A stretch of 64,000 nucleotides of DNA from Metabacillus sediminilitoris (lineage in GTDB: Bacteria; Bacillota; Bacilli; Bacillales; Bacillaceae): assembly GCF_009720625.1 (NCBI RefSeq), contig NZ_CP046266.1, positions 3,295,501 to 3,359,500 on the forward strand, read 5' to 3'. The translations under genes and the position numbers were made by a program. Each line of letters begins with the position of its first letter. Positions within the stretch are counted from its first letter, which is position 1. Below, piece after piece: positions 53,804 through 62,925 of this stretch. The notes under the pieces were generated by a model. It saw only the letters and a program-made list of their open reading frames with translations. It made no database searches and was not told where the DNA came from.

Positions 53804-54430
53804 CTAAAAACTTCTATTTTTGTCGAATCGTTTATTGATTCTTAAATAAAGAAAGAAAATAACGATAAACCATGCAAAACCTGCACTAAAACCTGCTATT
53901 ACATCTGTAAGGAAATGTACACCTAAATAAATTCGGCTTATGCCAATTAATACAATCAAAGTCAATGTACCAATTAAAAGCTTATTTTTTTGATTATCCT
54001 TTTTAATAAGATGAAGCATTGATAAATAGAAAAGAAAAAGATACATTGCAGTTGAATTCATGGTATGTCCACTTGGAAAGCTGTAATGAGCTGCCTCATA
54101 TACTGCATTGAAATCGGGACGTTCTCTACTAAAAAGCTCTTTCAATAAATAATTTACTTGCCTTACACTAAATAACATGACAAAAACGAATATAGCAGCT
54201 ACTACCTTACGTTTGAACAAAAGAAATAAGCCTAAAACAAAACATATTGGTAACATATACTTTAAAGACCCGATGTCTGAAATAAATAAAAAAACGTCTG
54301 TTAAAATAGGAAATCGAATTGATTCAAAAAATAACGTTATCTGTGCATCTATTGCTCCAATTATCTCTAGCGGATAAACTAGCGATATAACAATAAATAA
54401 AATTAATGCTAATAGAAATAATCTTATCAA
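53804..54430 (-). CDS. yodM: PAP2-family membrane phosphatase YodM
   Basis: 208 residues, TTG 54430 behind GGGAGGAAT. Five or six membrane helices and the complete acid-phosphatase triad: KELFSRERP, SFPSGHT and SRIYLGVHFLTD. Such enzymes dephosphorylate lipid phosphates, e.g. phosphatidylglycerophosphate or undecaprenyl pyrophosphate; B. subtilis YodM can act on both. It follows the yodL region in the conserved order. Monocistronic. Confidence 0.9.
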   Translation of the reverse strand: MIRLFLLALILFIVISLVYPLEIIGAIDAQITLFFESIRFPILTDVFLFISDIGSLKYMLPICFVLGLFLLFKRKVVAAIFVFVMLFSVRQVNYLLKELFSRERPDFNAVYEAAHYSFPSGHTMNSTAMYLFLFYLSMLHLIKKDNQKNKLLIGTLTLIVLIGISRIYLGVHFLTDVIAGFSAGFAWFIVIFFLYLRINKRFDKNRSF

Positions 54431-54597
54431 ATTTATTCCTCCCTCGTCCCATCTACCATCATTACTATGTATTTCGGTTCCGTAAGTATACTGTATATTT
54501 GCTTTTAAAACTAGTAATTCCCACGTTTTTTTGGTAATAATACTCTTATTTCATCTACTCTAGCCAAACTATTTAATGTAACCTATTCCATAGGATT

Positions 54598-54630
54598 CAA
54601 AAAACGACTGAATCAATATCAGTCGTTTTC
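54598..54630 (-). terminator. Terminator of the MerR gene
   Basis: AAAACGACTGA pairs with TCAGTCGTTTT around a 7-nt loop; TTTTTTG follows on the minus strand. Confidence 0.85.
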
Positions 54631-54637
54631 ATTGATT

Positions 54638-55402
54638 TTATTTTTTCATTCCAGTATAAATAAAAATTGCATCTCTTAAAAATTCCGCTGATCCAGGACT
54701 GATATGATCATAGTAGGCTGTAAATCTTTCATCATCTACATACATTTGCGCTAGACCTGCATGGGCTTCTTTTGAGTAGCTGTCCCAATAAAAGCACAAC
54801 CATTTACGATGTAAATCTGCAGCTCTTTGTGCTATTTCACCCGCTGGGTTTCCAGTAGCAAGCGCCTCTTTTAGCGTTTCCATCAGTTCTTCAGATAATT
54901 TCTCAACTTCTTCATATTGTTCTTGGGTCATATTTTTGAATTTTTGGTTTGACTTATCGACTTGGTCATTACCATATTTTGCGCGAATTTCTTCACCATA
55001 TTTTTTTTCGTTTTCATCTATCATTTTCTGTTTAAATCCTTCAAATTTTTCTTGATTTGACATTGTCATTCTCCCTTCTGTTGCAGCTATTGTTTTATCG
55101 ACATTAGCTATTAACCTATCTAATTGTTCACGTTTCGCCAGAAGTTTTTCACGATGTTCTTTAAGTGCTGATGTACCATCGAAAGAAGGTGCAGTTACAA
55201 TTTTTTTTATACTTTCAAGGTCTACTCCAAGCTCTCTATAGAAGAGAATTTGCTGCAAACGGTTGACCTCTGCTGTGCCATAAATACGATATCCAGATGA
55301 ATTGATTCTTGCCGGCTTAAGAATGCCAATTTCATCATAATATCGAAGTGTCCTCGTACTAACACCTGCTAAATTCCCGAGTTTTTGTACTGTGTATTCC
55401 AT
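54638..55402 (-). CDS. MerR-family activator with TipAS-type effector domain
   Basis: 254 residues from ATG 55402 (CAGGAGG upstream). MerR helix-turn-helix (VQKLGNLAGVSTRTLRYYDE, GYRIY), a long dimerisation coiled coil, and a C-terminal TipAS-like domain (KYGNDQVDKSNQKFKNMTQE, RAADLHRKWLCFYWDSYSKE, GLAQMYVDDERFTAYYDHIS). TipAL/Mta-type regulators bind drugs such as thiopeptides and activate their own promoter and efflux genes. The promoter has the diagnostic 19-bp spacer. No pump lies adjacent. Inserted between yodM and the kinase operon. Confidence 0.88.
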   Translation of the reverse strand: MEYTVQKLGNLAGVSTRTLRYYDEIGILKPARINSSGYRIYGTAEVNRLQQILFYRELGVDLESIKKIVTAPSFDGTSALKEHREKLLAKREQLDRLIANVDKTIAATEGRMTMSNQEKFEGFKQKMIDENEKKYGEEIRAKYGNDQVDKSNQKFKNMTQEQYEEVEKLSEELMETLKEALATGNPAGEIAQRAADLHRKWLCFYWDSYSKEAHAGLAQMYVDDERFTAYYDHISPGSAEFLRDAIFIYTGMKK

Positions 55403-55425
55403 TGCCTTCACCTCCTGACAACACA

Positions 55426-55456
55426 ACTATACACCTTTACGTTACGTCAATGTAAA
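55426..55456 (-). promoter_or_regulatory. MerR-type promoter with 19-bp spacer and internal dyad
   Basis: On the minus strand TTTACA (55451-55456) and TATAGT (55426-55431) are 19 bp apart, the over-long spacing that MerR proteins correct by DNA distortion. The dyad TTTAC...GTAAA lies over the -35 box and spacer. This indicates autoregulation. Confidence 0.7.
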
Positions 55457-55489
55457 TGGGTTTTCTTAAAAAATAATGTTGTGAATTGA

Positions 55490-55525
55490 AAGAGGCGTAA
55501 ACCGTCTTAGCTGGTTTACGCCGCC
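55490..55525 (-). terminator. Terminator of the kinase-Spo0M-PH operon
   Basis: GGCGTAAACC (55494-55503) pairs with GGTTTACGCC (55513-55522) around a 9-nt loop, with TCTTTC after it on the minus strand. Confidence 0.7.
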
Positions 55526-55534
55526 TAAAATATT

Positions 55535-56185
55535 TTAGTTATTAATATATTTTTCAAATACTTGACCAAAGTCTTTTTCATGGTATTTTTCACGAGCTGA
55601 TGTAAGCCAATTAAAACCAAAATCAGTTATCCCTTTAAACGTGTCAGCTAGTTTATTATCATCTGTTCTTGAATTTTGTAAAACTGCTACAGCCTTATCT
55701 AAACTTTGTGAAGCAAGATCGATCATAATTCCATTTTCATAGGTTATCTCTGAGATTTGCAGCAATGCTTTGTAAAGATCTTTTAATTGTTCAATTTGTT
55801 CTTTTCTTACATCTATATCAAACTGTTGATTACCTAAGTGAAACTTAATCTCGACATCCATATCGATCTTTCCAGCAGTTTCAAGTAGAACCCCGGAAAT
55901 TTTATGTTGAGAATAAGGATAGCGCTTCAATGTTCTTTTTGATGAAGCAGCGCTTGCACCGTCTACATGGATAATTGCGAGATTTGTAAAGCAATATTCA
56001 TCAGCTTTTGTTTTGATTAAAAAATATATTTTTTCTCCATCTTCGTGCATAACATAATCATCCGCATCGGTTTTATCATAATCAGAAGGTTGAATAATTG
56101 TACCAATATCAGATAATCCTAGTGCATCAGCGGCGATTTTTTTAAACATTTCCATCCCATCCTTATCATAATTAGTTAACTTCAT
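55535..56185 (-). CDS. PH-domain protein (YvbH-like)
   Basis: 216 residues, ATG 56185, 31 bp after spo0M. Bacterial PH-like domain (residues about 15-125, with YVMHEDGEKIYFLIKTKADE, YCFTNLAIIHVDG and KRYPYSQHKISGVLLE), followed by a helical YvbH-type oligomerisation segment (EQIEQLKDLYKALLQISEIT). Probably a membrane- or partner-associated homo-oligomer. Operon partners suggest a role with Spo0M and the kinase; no function is established. Confidence 0.78.
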   Translation of the reverse strand: MKLTNYDKDGMEMFKKIAADALGLSDIGTIIQPSDYDKTDADDYVMHEDGEKIYFLIKTKADEYCFTNLAIIHVDGASAASSKRTLKRYPYSQHKISGVLLETAGKIDMDVEIKFHLGNQQFDIDVRKEQIEQLKDLYKALLQISEITYENGIMIDLASQSLDKAVAVLQNSRTDDNKLADTFKGITDFGFNWLTSAREKYHEKDFGQVFEKYINN

Positions 56186-56216
56186 AAGTTGACTTTATCG
56201 GTATAACGATTTCTTA

Positions 56217-56987
56217 CTAACTATACTTTTTTAAAATCTCCTCAATCCTATTCCTAAAAGAAGGTAAATCAGATTCATCTAGAGTAAATCGGATAATCGA
56301 TTCATCCATATCAAATGCAGCTGATAAAAGACCTGTTAAACCTTTTGCACGGCGGTCCACTTCCATCATTATCTCTAGTTTCTTTTCATTTATAGGAAAG
56401 AAAACTAATTCGACTTCATCAAATTTTCCGTAATATGTACCTGAAGTCGGGACAAATTCAAATTCTTGGATAAATGAGAGACTATTCCGCAATTTATTAG
56501 ATGCTGCTTTATTTTTTACATTTCTTATTGTAAATCCTAGTAGTGAAAATACCTTTAATGTTTCATCAACCAAATCATGAGGTAAGACAGTTACCATGTC
56601 TTTATCTGTCGGATCCATTGCACCTTTAATATCAACTCCTGTTTGGAGCCATACTTTAGTGGATCCTGCACTAATTGGTGTATTTATTGGCAACTGAAAT
56701 TGAAATGGAATTGTTTTTGTTGCTTCTGGCATAATGACAAATGGCTCGTTCAGTTTAATTGTAGCTATGCTCGCTTGTTTATGAACGATTTTGTCATCCA
56801 CTTCTTTTTCGTACGTTGTATTTATTGATAAATATATTTCATCAATATTTTGTTCAATGCTTCCTCCTTTAATTTCAACCATTCCTTCTACAACATCACC
56901 AGCTTTAATGGATGATTGAGAAAGTTTCGTATCAACTTTAGCAGCACCAATTCCAATACTAGCTAATACTTTATTAAAAAATGCCAT
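56217..56987 (-). CDS. spo0M: Sporulation-control protein Spo0M (arrestin-like)
   Basis: 256 residues from ATG 56987 (AGTGGAGGAG upstream). All-beta arrestin/Vps26-like protein: FNKVLASIGIGAAKVDTKLS, AGDVVEGMVEIKGGSIEQNI, VWLQTGVDIKGAMDPTDKD, then RRAKGLTGLLSAAFDMDES. Matches B. subtilis Spo0M, whose loss or excess perturbs early sporulation and which interacts with cytoskeletal and division proteins. The gene starts inside the region just after the kinase stop, a 14-bp gap, implying tight co-expression with the kinase. Confidence 0.93.
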   Translation of the reverse strand: MAFFNKVLASIGIGAAKVDTKLSQSSIKAGDVVEGMVEIKGGSIEQNIDEIYLSINTTYEKEVDDKIVHKQASIATIKLNEPFVIMPEATKTIPFQFQLPINTPISAGSTKVWLQTGVDIKGAMDPTDKDMVTVLPHDLVDETLKVFSLLGFTIRNVKNKAASNKLRNSLSFIQEFEFVPTSGTYYGKFDEVELVFFPINEKKLEIMMEVDRRAKGLTGLLSAAFDMDESIIRFTLDESDLPSFRNRIEEILKKYS

Positions 56988-57001
56988 ATAGTCTCCTCCA
57001 C

Positions 57002-57790
57002 TTATATACATTTTTTTACATCCTTCAAAAGATGTTCCATATCATAATAAGGGTCATCAATTTGAAGCATTTTCCTTAATACTCTTCTTGCATTTCCCGT
57101 AATATATAACTCTTCTTCCCAGCTCATTTTCTTCTTTGAAACCGGGACATAGGAAGAATACAGTAAAAATAACAAGAAGTGACCTAATGCGTAGAAATCG
57201 CTCTTAAAGGCAACTTCTCGAAATAATTTTTTTTCAAGATGGTCTATTTTTTCCGTGTTATTTTGATCAAGCACATGTCTAGTAAGACCAAAATCAATAA
57301 TATAATAGTCTTGATTATTTTTTAAAATGTTGGGAATCCTTAAATCTCGATGTACAAATTGCTTTTCATGAATATACTTGACTAAAAGTAAAATAGAATA
57401 TAACTCTTTAAATGCCTCAGATTCAGAAAAGCTTTGTTTATCTTGGAAAATCAGCTCTTCATATGTTTTTCCATTGAGATATTCCATTACAATAAACTGT
57501 TTTTGCTCCTCAACAAATTGTTCATAAAAAGTTGGAAATGCCGGATGGTCTAAATCCTTTAAAATATTTGCCTCACGATTAAATGCAGCAATACCTGCAT
57601 GATCTAACTGTTTATATTTACGTAATTGTTTCAAGACAAAGATTTGATTAGCTTGATCTTTCACTAAATACGTAAACCCATAGCTACCCTTTCCTAATAC
57701 ATCAATAATTAAGTATTTACCACCAACAATCGTACTCACATCTAAGGGTTTCTCACTAATTTCAATGATTTTTGTGAAAAGCTTATTCAT
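57002..57790 (-). CDS. Hanks-type serine/threonine protein kinase (PrkD/YbdM-like)
   Basis: 262 residues, ATG 57790, directly adjoining the stop of the preceding gene (translational coupling; no clear own ribosome site). Complete kinase motifs: GKGSYGFTYLV (glycine loop), FVLKQLRK (Lys), NREANIL (Glu), VHRDLRIPNIL (catalytic Asp and Asn) and IDFGLTRHV (DFG). No membrane segment or PASTA domains; the C-terminal MLQIDDPYYDMEHLLKDV closes the C-lobe. Resembles B. subtilis YbdM (PrkD). The neighbouring small basic protein or Spo0M could be substrates. Confidence 0.88.
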   Translation of the reverse strand: MNKLFTKIIEISEKPLDVSTIVGGKYLIIDVLGKGSYGFTYLVKDQANQIFVLKQLRKYKQLDHAGIAAFNREANILKDLDHPAFPTFYEQFVEEQKQFIVMEYLNGKTYEELIFQDKQSFSESEAFKELYSILLLVKYIHEKQFVHRDLRIPNILKNNQDYYIIDFGLTRHVLDQNNTEKIDHLEKKLFREVAFKSDFYALGHFLLFLLYSSYVPVSKKKMSWEEELYITGNARRVLRKMLQIDDPYYDMEHLLKDVKKCI

Positions 57791-57967
57791 TTAACTGCTG
57801 TATGAGCTAAAGAACCCGCTTGAACGGTGTTTTTTCTTATAATATTGGTGGCCATATTTAGATGGATTTTTGTGCCCATATTTTCTTTTTTTAAAATCAC
57901 TTGAGCTGTAATGTCGATGATGGGAAGATTTATCTGATAGGAGTGATTTAAGAATTTTACGTAACAT
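57791..57967 (-). CDS. Small basic His/Lys/Ser/Tyr-rich protein coupled to the kinase (58 aa)
   Basis: ATG 57967 with GAGGGATC upstream. After MLRKILKSLLSDKSS the protein is dominated by His, Lys, Ser and Tyr (HHRHYSSSDFKKRKYGHK, YGHQYYKKKHRSSGFFSSYSS). Its stop codon touches the kinase ATG. Composition recalls Bacillus coat proteins and offers many phosphorylatable Ser/Tyr, so it may be a kinase substrate or scaffold. This is inference from composition and coupling; no family recognised. Confidence 0.6.
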   Translation of the reverse strand: MLRKILKSLLSDKSSHHRHYSSSDFKKRKYGHKNPSKYGHQYYKKKHRSSGFFSSYSS

Positions 57968-58181
57968 AGATGATCCCTCATTTCGTTTTAATAGTTTATA
58001 TACGAGTGCGAATTTCAAAAGTTTCATTTTTCTACAAATTATTATAAACATAACATGAAAACACATAAATGAAGCTGACATATTAGTTAAGCACAGAAAT
58101 TCTCATCTAAACTGTTTTTGAGAATTTTCAGGCTCTAACTAAAAAGTCAGCCATAATTTACATTCTTTTGAACTTTTCCTT

Positions 58182-58364
58182 CTAGTCTTCTTCCTCAAAA
58201 TCTAAATCTTCATCGATAATACATTTGTTAAGAAGATAATCAAACGTAATATCAGCTAGTTCTTCAAGCTCATTTTTTCCTGGCACAAAGCCCCTTTTTG
58301 TGAGCTCATTGTAAAAGAACTCCGCAATCTCCTCTGTATCAATAATTACTTCAATTTCCTTCAC
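58182..58364 (-). CDS. yozD: YozD-like small acidic protein (60 aa)
   Basis: GTG 58364, with GGGGGG eight bases upstream, gives MKEIEVIIDTEEIAEFFYNE, then LTKRGFVPGKNELEELADIT and FDYLLNKCIIDEDLDFEEED. This is nearly the textbook sequence of YozD, a conserved Bacillus protein of unknown function located between yodM and yodN. Helical, acidic C-terminus, cytosolic. Confidence 0.88.
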   Translation of the reverse strand: MKEIEVIIDTEEIAEFFYNELTKRGFVPGKNELEELADITFDYLLNKCIIDEDLDFEEED

Positions 58365-58548
58365 AATATCGCCCCCCATTTATTGTTTATGTCCTTATAA
58401 AAGGACATATGTCATTTAAATTAAAATCTTTTTCTTGTTACTAATCTTCTAATATTTAGAGAAGAAAATTTTAGAATATGGAATAAAAGTTAAACACTTT
58501 CATATAGATGGAATTAAGTGGACAAGCTTAATTTAAGGAGTGAAAGAT

Positions 58549-58740
58549 ATGTTAAAACAGGTTTCTACTAATTACGGTGTGATTGAGAAGGTAGATAAAG
58601 AAAATAATAGATTCATTCAATTCATTGATGGTAAGGAGTTTGATTTCGTTTTACAATTAATTCTAAAATGGCTATTTAAAGGCATCATCATTTTTTGCCT
58701 TCCATTTTTTTGCTATATGCTAATTTGCTTCCTCATTTAA
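58549..58740 (+). CDS. Small membrane protein (63 aa)
   Basis: ATG 58549, with AAGGAG eight bases upstream; a GTG nine bases earlier overlaps that site. A hydrophilic N-terminal half (VSTNYGVIEKVDKENNRFIQ, FIDGKEF) precedes one long or two tight membrane helices (WLFKGIIIFCLPFFCYMLIC). Its last 4 bp overlap the convergent yodN stop. Function unknown. Confidence 0.6.
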   Translation: MLKQVSTNYGVIEKVDKENNRFIQFIDGKEFDFVLQLILKWLFKGIIIFCLPFFCYMLICFLI

Positions 58741-59420
58741 TCATCTGAATCTAAATTATGATATCTCATCAAGCTTTTTAGAATTAAGTTCATCATCTCC
58801 TTGTACTCAGGATCTTGGAACATTAAATACAATGTCTTATAGTCATTATATATATCTAGTAATTCATCAATCATTTCATTCAGATCATCATTGTCATTCT
58901 TTGGATAAGCATCTGAAGTAAGTTGTTTTGTAATGAGGGAAGAAAAATATTTATTTTCATCTACTAACATGTTATTTAAGTGTAGCTGTTGTATAAATGT
59001 TTCAGCTTCTTGATTACTGATCATTAGGCTCATTTCATCTTCTGTTGCTTCAAGCCATTCTCCATCAGACATTCTTGTTAATTCATATGTTAGTTCTTCC
59101 CAACCATCGTCAGCATATCTCCAAATTTCGGTTCTGATTCCAACTATTCGAAATAATGAGCCACCATACCCTTTTACAAGGACAATATCACCGATTTGAT
59201 AAAGAACTTCTATACTGATTTTTTCAGTTTCTATTATTGTACCTTCATATTCCGAAAATAATTGCAGAGCGTTTTCAAAAAACAAAATATCTCCATGATT
59301 TACCTCATAGACAAAATGTTGATCCACTTGATGCAGCTTCGTTACCGTTCCAACTGTCCCATACATAATAATCACGACAATGTCCCCTATACTAAATTTC
59401 GGTCTATTTTTACTTGACAT
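58737..59420 (-). CDS. yodN: YodN-like protein
   Basis: 227 residues, ATG 59420 with AAAGGAGAG upstream. Two SH3-like/KOW-type beta modules (FSIGDIVVIIMYGTVGTVTK and VLYQIGDIVLVKGYGGSLFR), a middle helix, and a helical acidic C-terminus (DLNEMIDELLDIYNDYKTLY). Position between yozD and yozE and the overall layout fit B. subtilis YodN (about 211 residues). Function unknown. Confidence 0.68.
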   Translation of the reverse strand: MSSKNRPKFSIGDIVVIIMYGTVGTVTKLHQVDQHFVYEVNHGDILFFENALQLFSEYEGTIIETEKISIEVLYQIGDIVLVKGYGGSLFRIVGIRTEIWRYADDGWEELTYELTRMSDGEWLEATEDEMSLMISNQEAETFIQQLHLNNMLVDENKYFSSLITKQLTSDAYPKNDNDDLNEMIDELLDIYNDYKTLYLMFQDPEYKEMMNLILKSLMRYHNLDSDD

Positions 59421-59559
59421 TGTTCATCTCTCCTTTGTCGTGATTATGGGGTAAGATAGTATATGCTGTATTTCAGAAATCGTCATGGGTAATTTTTTAA
59501 TATGAATAGTTTGTCTATATATGTAAATCAACTTATTTTCGATCCAAAAATGTATAAAA

Positions 59560-59600
59560 TAAAAAACATATAGGTAACTTTGCTAAGTTATCTACATGTT
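59560..59600 (-). terminator. Terminator of yozE
   Basis: CATATAGGTAACTT and AAGTTATCTACATG pair with two mismatches around TGCT; TTTTTTATTTT follows on the minus strand. Confidence 0.7.
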
Positions 59601-59612
59601 TTTTATTGAAAC

Positions 59613-59840
59613 TTATATTTGTTTTACAATCTCATTTTGATAACCATCCCAAGCTTTATCGAATACAGACACACTTGTTAAATACGTCCCATTCATTTCT
59701 AAATATGAGCTTAGTTCATCATAGCTTACTGAACCTTTTGGAAAGCTATGATCAAGATATGCATCATTGGCAAATTTCGAAATCTCATCCACTGGTTTAG
59801 GGTGACGAAATTTCATTAAATAGTGATAAAAGGATTTCAT
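59613..59840 (-). CDS. yozE: YozE_SAM_like protein
   Basis: 75 residues, ATG 59840 behind AAAGGGGGAATG. MKSFYHYLMKFRHPKPVDEI, then DAYLDHSFPKGSVSYDELSS and DKAWDGYQNE match the YozE family, a small four-helix SAM-like domain of unknown function. Conserved gene order with yodN. Monocistronic with terminator. Confidence 0.9.
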   Translation of the reverse strand: MKSFYHYLMKFRHPKPVDEISKFANDAYLDHSFPKGSVSYDELSSYLEMNGTYLTSVSVFDKAWDGYQNEIVKQI

Positions 59841-59932
59841 GTATCATTCCCCCTTTATAGAGATTTTTTTCATTATAGCTTGATAAAGGTGAGAATGAAA
59901 CTAAAAGCTATTTTTTAAAAAATAAAAATGGA

Positions 59933-60930
59933 TTAGCTCATAAAATTATCTACCTCAGAAGAAAAATCAATTTCAAATCCTAATTCTTCTAGCACCTTAT
60001 GATCAGCTGTATTTTTTTGCCCTTTTGTCGTTAAATAATCGCCAATGAAAATAGAAATTGCAGCGTACAAGCCAAATGGTTGCAATGTTCCCAAATTCAC
60101 CTCTCTGCCACCGGAAATTCTTATTTCTTTTGTTGGGTTCACATACCGGAATAACGCCAAAACTTTTAAACAATATCTAGGATTTAGCACATTTGTTCCT
60201 CTAATGGTGTTCCATCAATGGCGTGTAAATATTTAATTGGAATAGAGTCTGCATCTAATTCTCTTAGAGTAAAAGCCATGTTTACTACATCTTCTATCGT
60301 CTCTTTCATTCCCACAATAACACCAGAGCATAGTGATATCCCGCTGTTTTTTACTATTTCAATCGTATTTAATCGGTCATCATATGTATGTGAGGTTGTT
60401 ATCTTTTCATGATGTTCTTTTGAGGTATCAACTTTATGGTTATACCTATCAACACCTGCCTCTTTTAATCTATTTGCTTGTTCAGGTTTAAAAATACCTA
60501 AGCAAGCACAAACCTTTAAGCCATATATTGCTTTAATCTCCTTAACAGCTTCAGAAACATGTTCCACCTCTTTGTTTGAAGGACCGCGACACTTGACTTG
60601 CTACAATACAATATGTTCCCGTATTTAAATGATGAGCTCTTTCTGCTCCTTTTAGAATAGTTTCCTTATCAAGCATTTTATACTTTTCAATAGGTGCGTT
60701 TGATACGATAGATTGTGAGCAATACCCGCAGTTTTCAGGACATAATCCAGATTTTGTATTCATAATCATATTTAACTTTAATTTTTCCCTTAATAATATT
60801 TTCTAATTTTAAATGCACCATTTAAAATTAATAGTAAATTATCTTCATGACAATTTAAAACTCTTTCAGCTTCTTCCATTGAAATCATTTTTCCATTTAT
60901 CACTTCTTCAGCTTATAACTCCCAGTACAT
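59933..60930 (-). pseudogene. bioB: Decayed biotin synthase gene
   Basis: A nearly full-length bioB can be read across several frames: degraded N-terminus with in-frame stops (AEEVINGKMISMEEAERVLN, then NGAFKIRKYY and a stop), the radical-SAM cluster CPENCGYCSQS, GTYCIVAS, then after a frameshift YGLKVCACLGIFKPEQANRL and SHTYDDRLNTIEIVKNSGIS, and after another shift [20 protein letters not shown] and [15 protein letters not shown]. At least two stops and three frame changes make a working enzyme impossible. BioB inserts sulfur into dethiobiotin. No other biotin genes are nearby. The strain may import biotin or carry another copy. Confidence 0.93.
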
Positions 60931-61015
60931 CTTCATCCCCCATTCCCATTTATAAGATATATGGGAATGTATGGATAAATTAATGTCAACTTAGTTTACA
61001 AAACGGTTTACATAT

Positions 61016-61045
61016 ATAAAAAAAGAAAGAGCCCCAACGGAGCTC
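61016..61045 (-). terminator. Terminator of the YjcZ-like gene
   Basis: GAGCCCC (61029-61035) pairs with GGAGCTC (61039-61045) with one wobble; TTTCTTTTTTT follows on the minus strand. Confidence 0.75.
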
Positions 61046-61060
61046 AAATACATGCTTTAT

Positions 61061-61186
61061 TTATCGAAGGTAAGCCGAGCCAACGATAATTAACAAAATA
61101 AAAAGAACGACAATTAACACGAAGCTATTTCCATACCCATAACCTGGATGTGCATTAGGATATCCATGATCATAATAGCAATGCAT
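61061..61186 (-). CDS. YjcZ-family sporulation peptide (41 aa)
   Basis: ATG 61186 with GGGG upstream. [20 protein letters not shown] then a membrane helix [20 protein letters not shown]. The Gly/Tyr head followed by '[15 protein letters not shown]' is the signature of the YjcZ family of tiny sporulation membrane proteins. Function unknown. It has its own terminator. Confidence 0.85.
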   Translation of the reverse strand: MHCYYDHGYPNAHPGYGYGNSFVLIVVLFILLIIVGSAYLR

Positions 61187-61281
61187 ATTTCCCCACTCCT
61201 CATTAGTATAATTTTACTTCTCTTTACATTATGTTTCGGGTGGGTTGTATCGTATGTGCATTCGCCCATTTGGAGATAAAC

Positions 61282-62241
61282 TTATTTAAATAAATCCGCG
61301 TAGTTTCCATATCCCTCTTTTTCAAGGTCTTCTTTTGGAATAAATTTAAGTGCAGCAGAATTTATACAATACCTAAGTCTATTTGGTCCTGGTCCATCAT
61401 CAAAGACATGACCAAGATGAGTATCAGCCGTTTTACTTCTCACTTCCGTTCTCACCATTCCGTAACTAGTATCTACTTTTTCGACAACCTCAACTTCCTG
61501 AATTGGTTTTGTAAAACTAGGCCAACCGCATCCTGCATCATATTTATCTTTTGAACTGAACAATGGTTTTCTCGACACGATATCAACATATATACCTTCC
61601 TTTTCAAAATTCCAAAACTCATTTTGAAATGGTGGTTCAGTTCCATTGTTTTGTGTGACTTCAAATTGCATCGGACTTAATACTTTTTTTAACTCTTCAC
61701 GATTTTTTTCTTTCCAATGCTGTTCAATAAATCGATCTCTACCAGAACCTGTTCGATAATGTTTATATCGTGAAGTGCTTTTTTTATAGAAATCTTGATG
61801 ATAGTCTTCTGCTGGATAAAAAGGTTTTGCTTCTACTATCATCGTAACAATAGGTTTTGAAAATCTTCCGCTTTCTGCAAGTTGCTGTTTAGATTTCTCA
61901 GCTAATAATTTTTGTTTCTCAGTATGGTAAAATATCGCCGTTTTATATGATTCACCACGATCATAAAATTGCCCCCCCGCATCAGTAGGGTCTATTTGCT
62001 GCCAATACAATTCCAACAACTTTTCATACGGAAAGATATCTGGTTGAAAGGTAATTTGTACAGCCTCAAGATGTCCCGTTGTATTAGAACAAACTTCTTC
62101 ATATGTAGGATTTTCCTTATCCCCACCTGTATAACCTGATATAACACTTACTATACCTGGAAGTTCATCAAAAGGTTGAACCATGCACCAAAAACAACCA
62201 CCTGCAAACGTTGCAACCTCAAGTATATCTTTATTCATCAT
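61282..62241 (-). CDS. Bifunctional peptide methionine sulfoxide reductase MsrA-MsrB
   Basis: About 319 residues from ATG 62241 (TTGGGGGC upstream). The MsrA domain (residues about 5-160) has [16 protein letters not shown] with the catalytic Cys, [16 protein letters not shown] and YHQDFYKK. The MsrB domain (about 175-315) has [23 protein letters not shown] and catalytic Cys in [14 protein letters not shown]; the zinc-binding CxxC pairs are absent. It repairs both S- and R-methionine sulfoxide. The fusion is common in Firmicutes, while B. subtilis has separate msrA and msrB. Monocistronic. Confidence 0.95.
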   Translation of the reverse strand: MMNKDILEVATFAGGCFWCMVQPFDELPGIVSVISGYTGGDKENPTYEEVCSNTTGHLEAVQITFQPDIFPYEKLLELYWQQIDPTDAGGQFYDRGESYKTAIFYHTEKQKLLAEKSKQQLAESGRFSKPIVTMIVEAKPFYPAEDYHQDFYKKSTSRYKHYRTGSGRDRFIEQHWKEKNREELKKVLSPMQFEVTQNNGTEPPFQNEFWNFEKEGIYVDIVSRKPLFSSKDKYDAGCGWPSFTKPIQEVEVVEKVDTSYGMVRTEVRSKTADTHLGHVFDDGPGPNRLRYCINSAALKFIPKEDLEKEGYGNYADLFK

Positions 62242-62410
62242 TTTTGCCCCCAATGTAAAACATTATTAATCATATTATATATCATGAGTAACTTTTAAAA
62301 AAACGATACGATTTCTATTATACCCGCCTATTTATATACTCTACTTGACACTTCATTAAACATTCCTTAGTCTTAAAAATAGAATAAATTGTGGGTTCGG
62401 AGGAATTAGG

Positions 62411-62830
62411 TTGAAAAGTAAACAAGAAAAAATGTATGAAATGGAAGCTCTCATGCGAAGTGTATATAAAAAATTACGCCAGGATATGAACATTGTTTAT
62501 GATAAAGAAATGTCTAGAAATGAATTTTTCATTCTTAAAACTCTTTATGAACAAGGTTCGAAAAAATCATCAGATTTATCAAAAATGTTAAATGTCTCTG
62601 CTTCACATATTACTGCAGTAACGGATTCTCTAATTGAAAAAGAATGGATTCAACGTGTTCGGTCTGAACAAGACCGTCGAATTGTTAATTTACATTTAAC
62701 AGAAGAAGGAAAAAACACATTACAACTATTTGAAAAAAAGAAAACAGATTTCCTTTTACAAAAATTTAATGATCTAAGTGATCAAGAAATTGAAAACTTT
62801 ATTTCCTTATTGGAAAAGCTGTCAAAATAA
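62411..62830 (+). CDS. MarR-family transcriptional regulator
   Basis: 139 residues, TTG 62411 behind TTCGGAGGAATTAGG. Winged helix with SRNEFFILKTLYEQG, SSDLSKMLNVSASHITAVTD (recognition helix) and SEQDRRIVNLHLTEEG (wing), with helical dimerisation ends. No conserved Cys, so thiol sensing is unlikely. It is divergent from msrAB with 170 bp between, so it might control that gene; this is inferred only from position. Confidence 0.88.
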   Translation: MKSKQEKMYEMEALMRSVYKKLRQDMNIVYDKEMSRNEFFILKTLYEQGSKKSSDLSKMLNVSASHITAVTDSLIEKEWIQRVRSEQDRRIVNLHLTEEGKNTLQLFEKKKTDFLLQKFNDLSDQEIENFISLLEKLSK

Positions 62831-62925
62831 TAACGAGCATTTTCGTTTCTTTAGGTATTGTCTTTCCTACATATTTTTTGTTTCATACGCACACGATAGT
62901 TATATATACTAGGAGGTGCAAAAAA

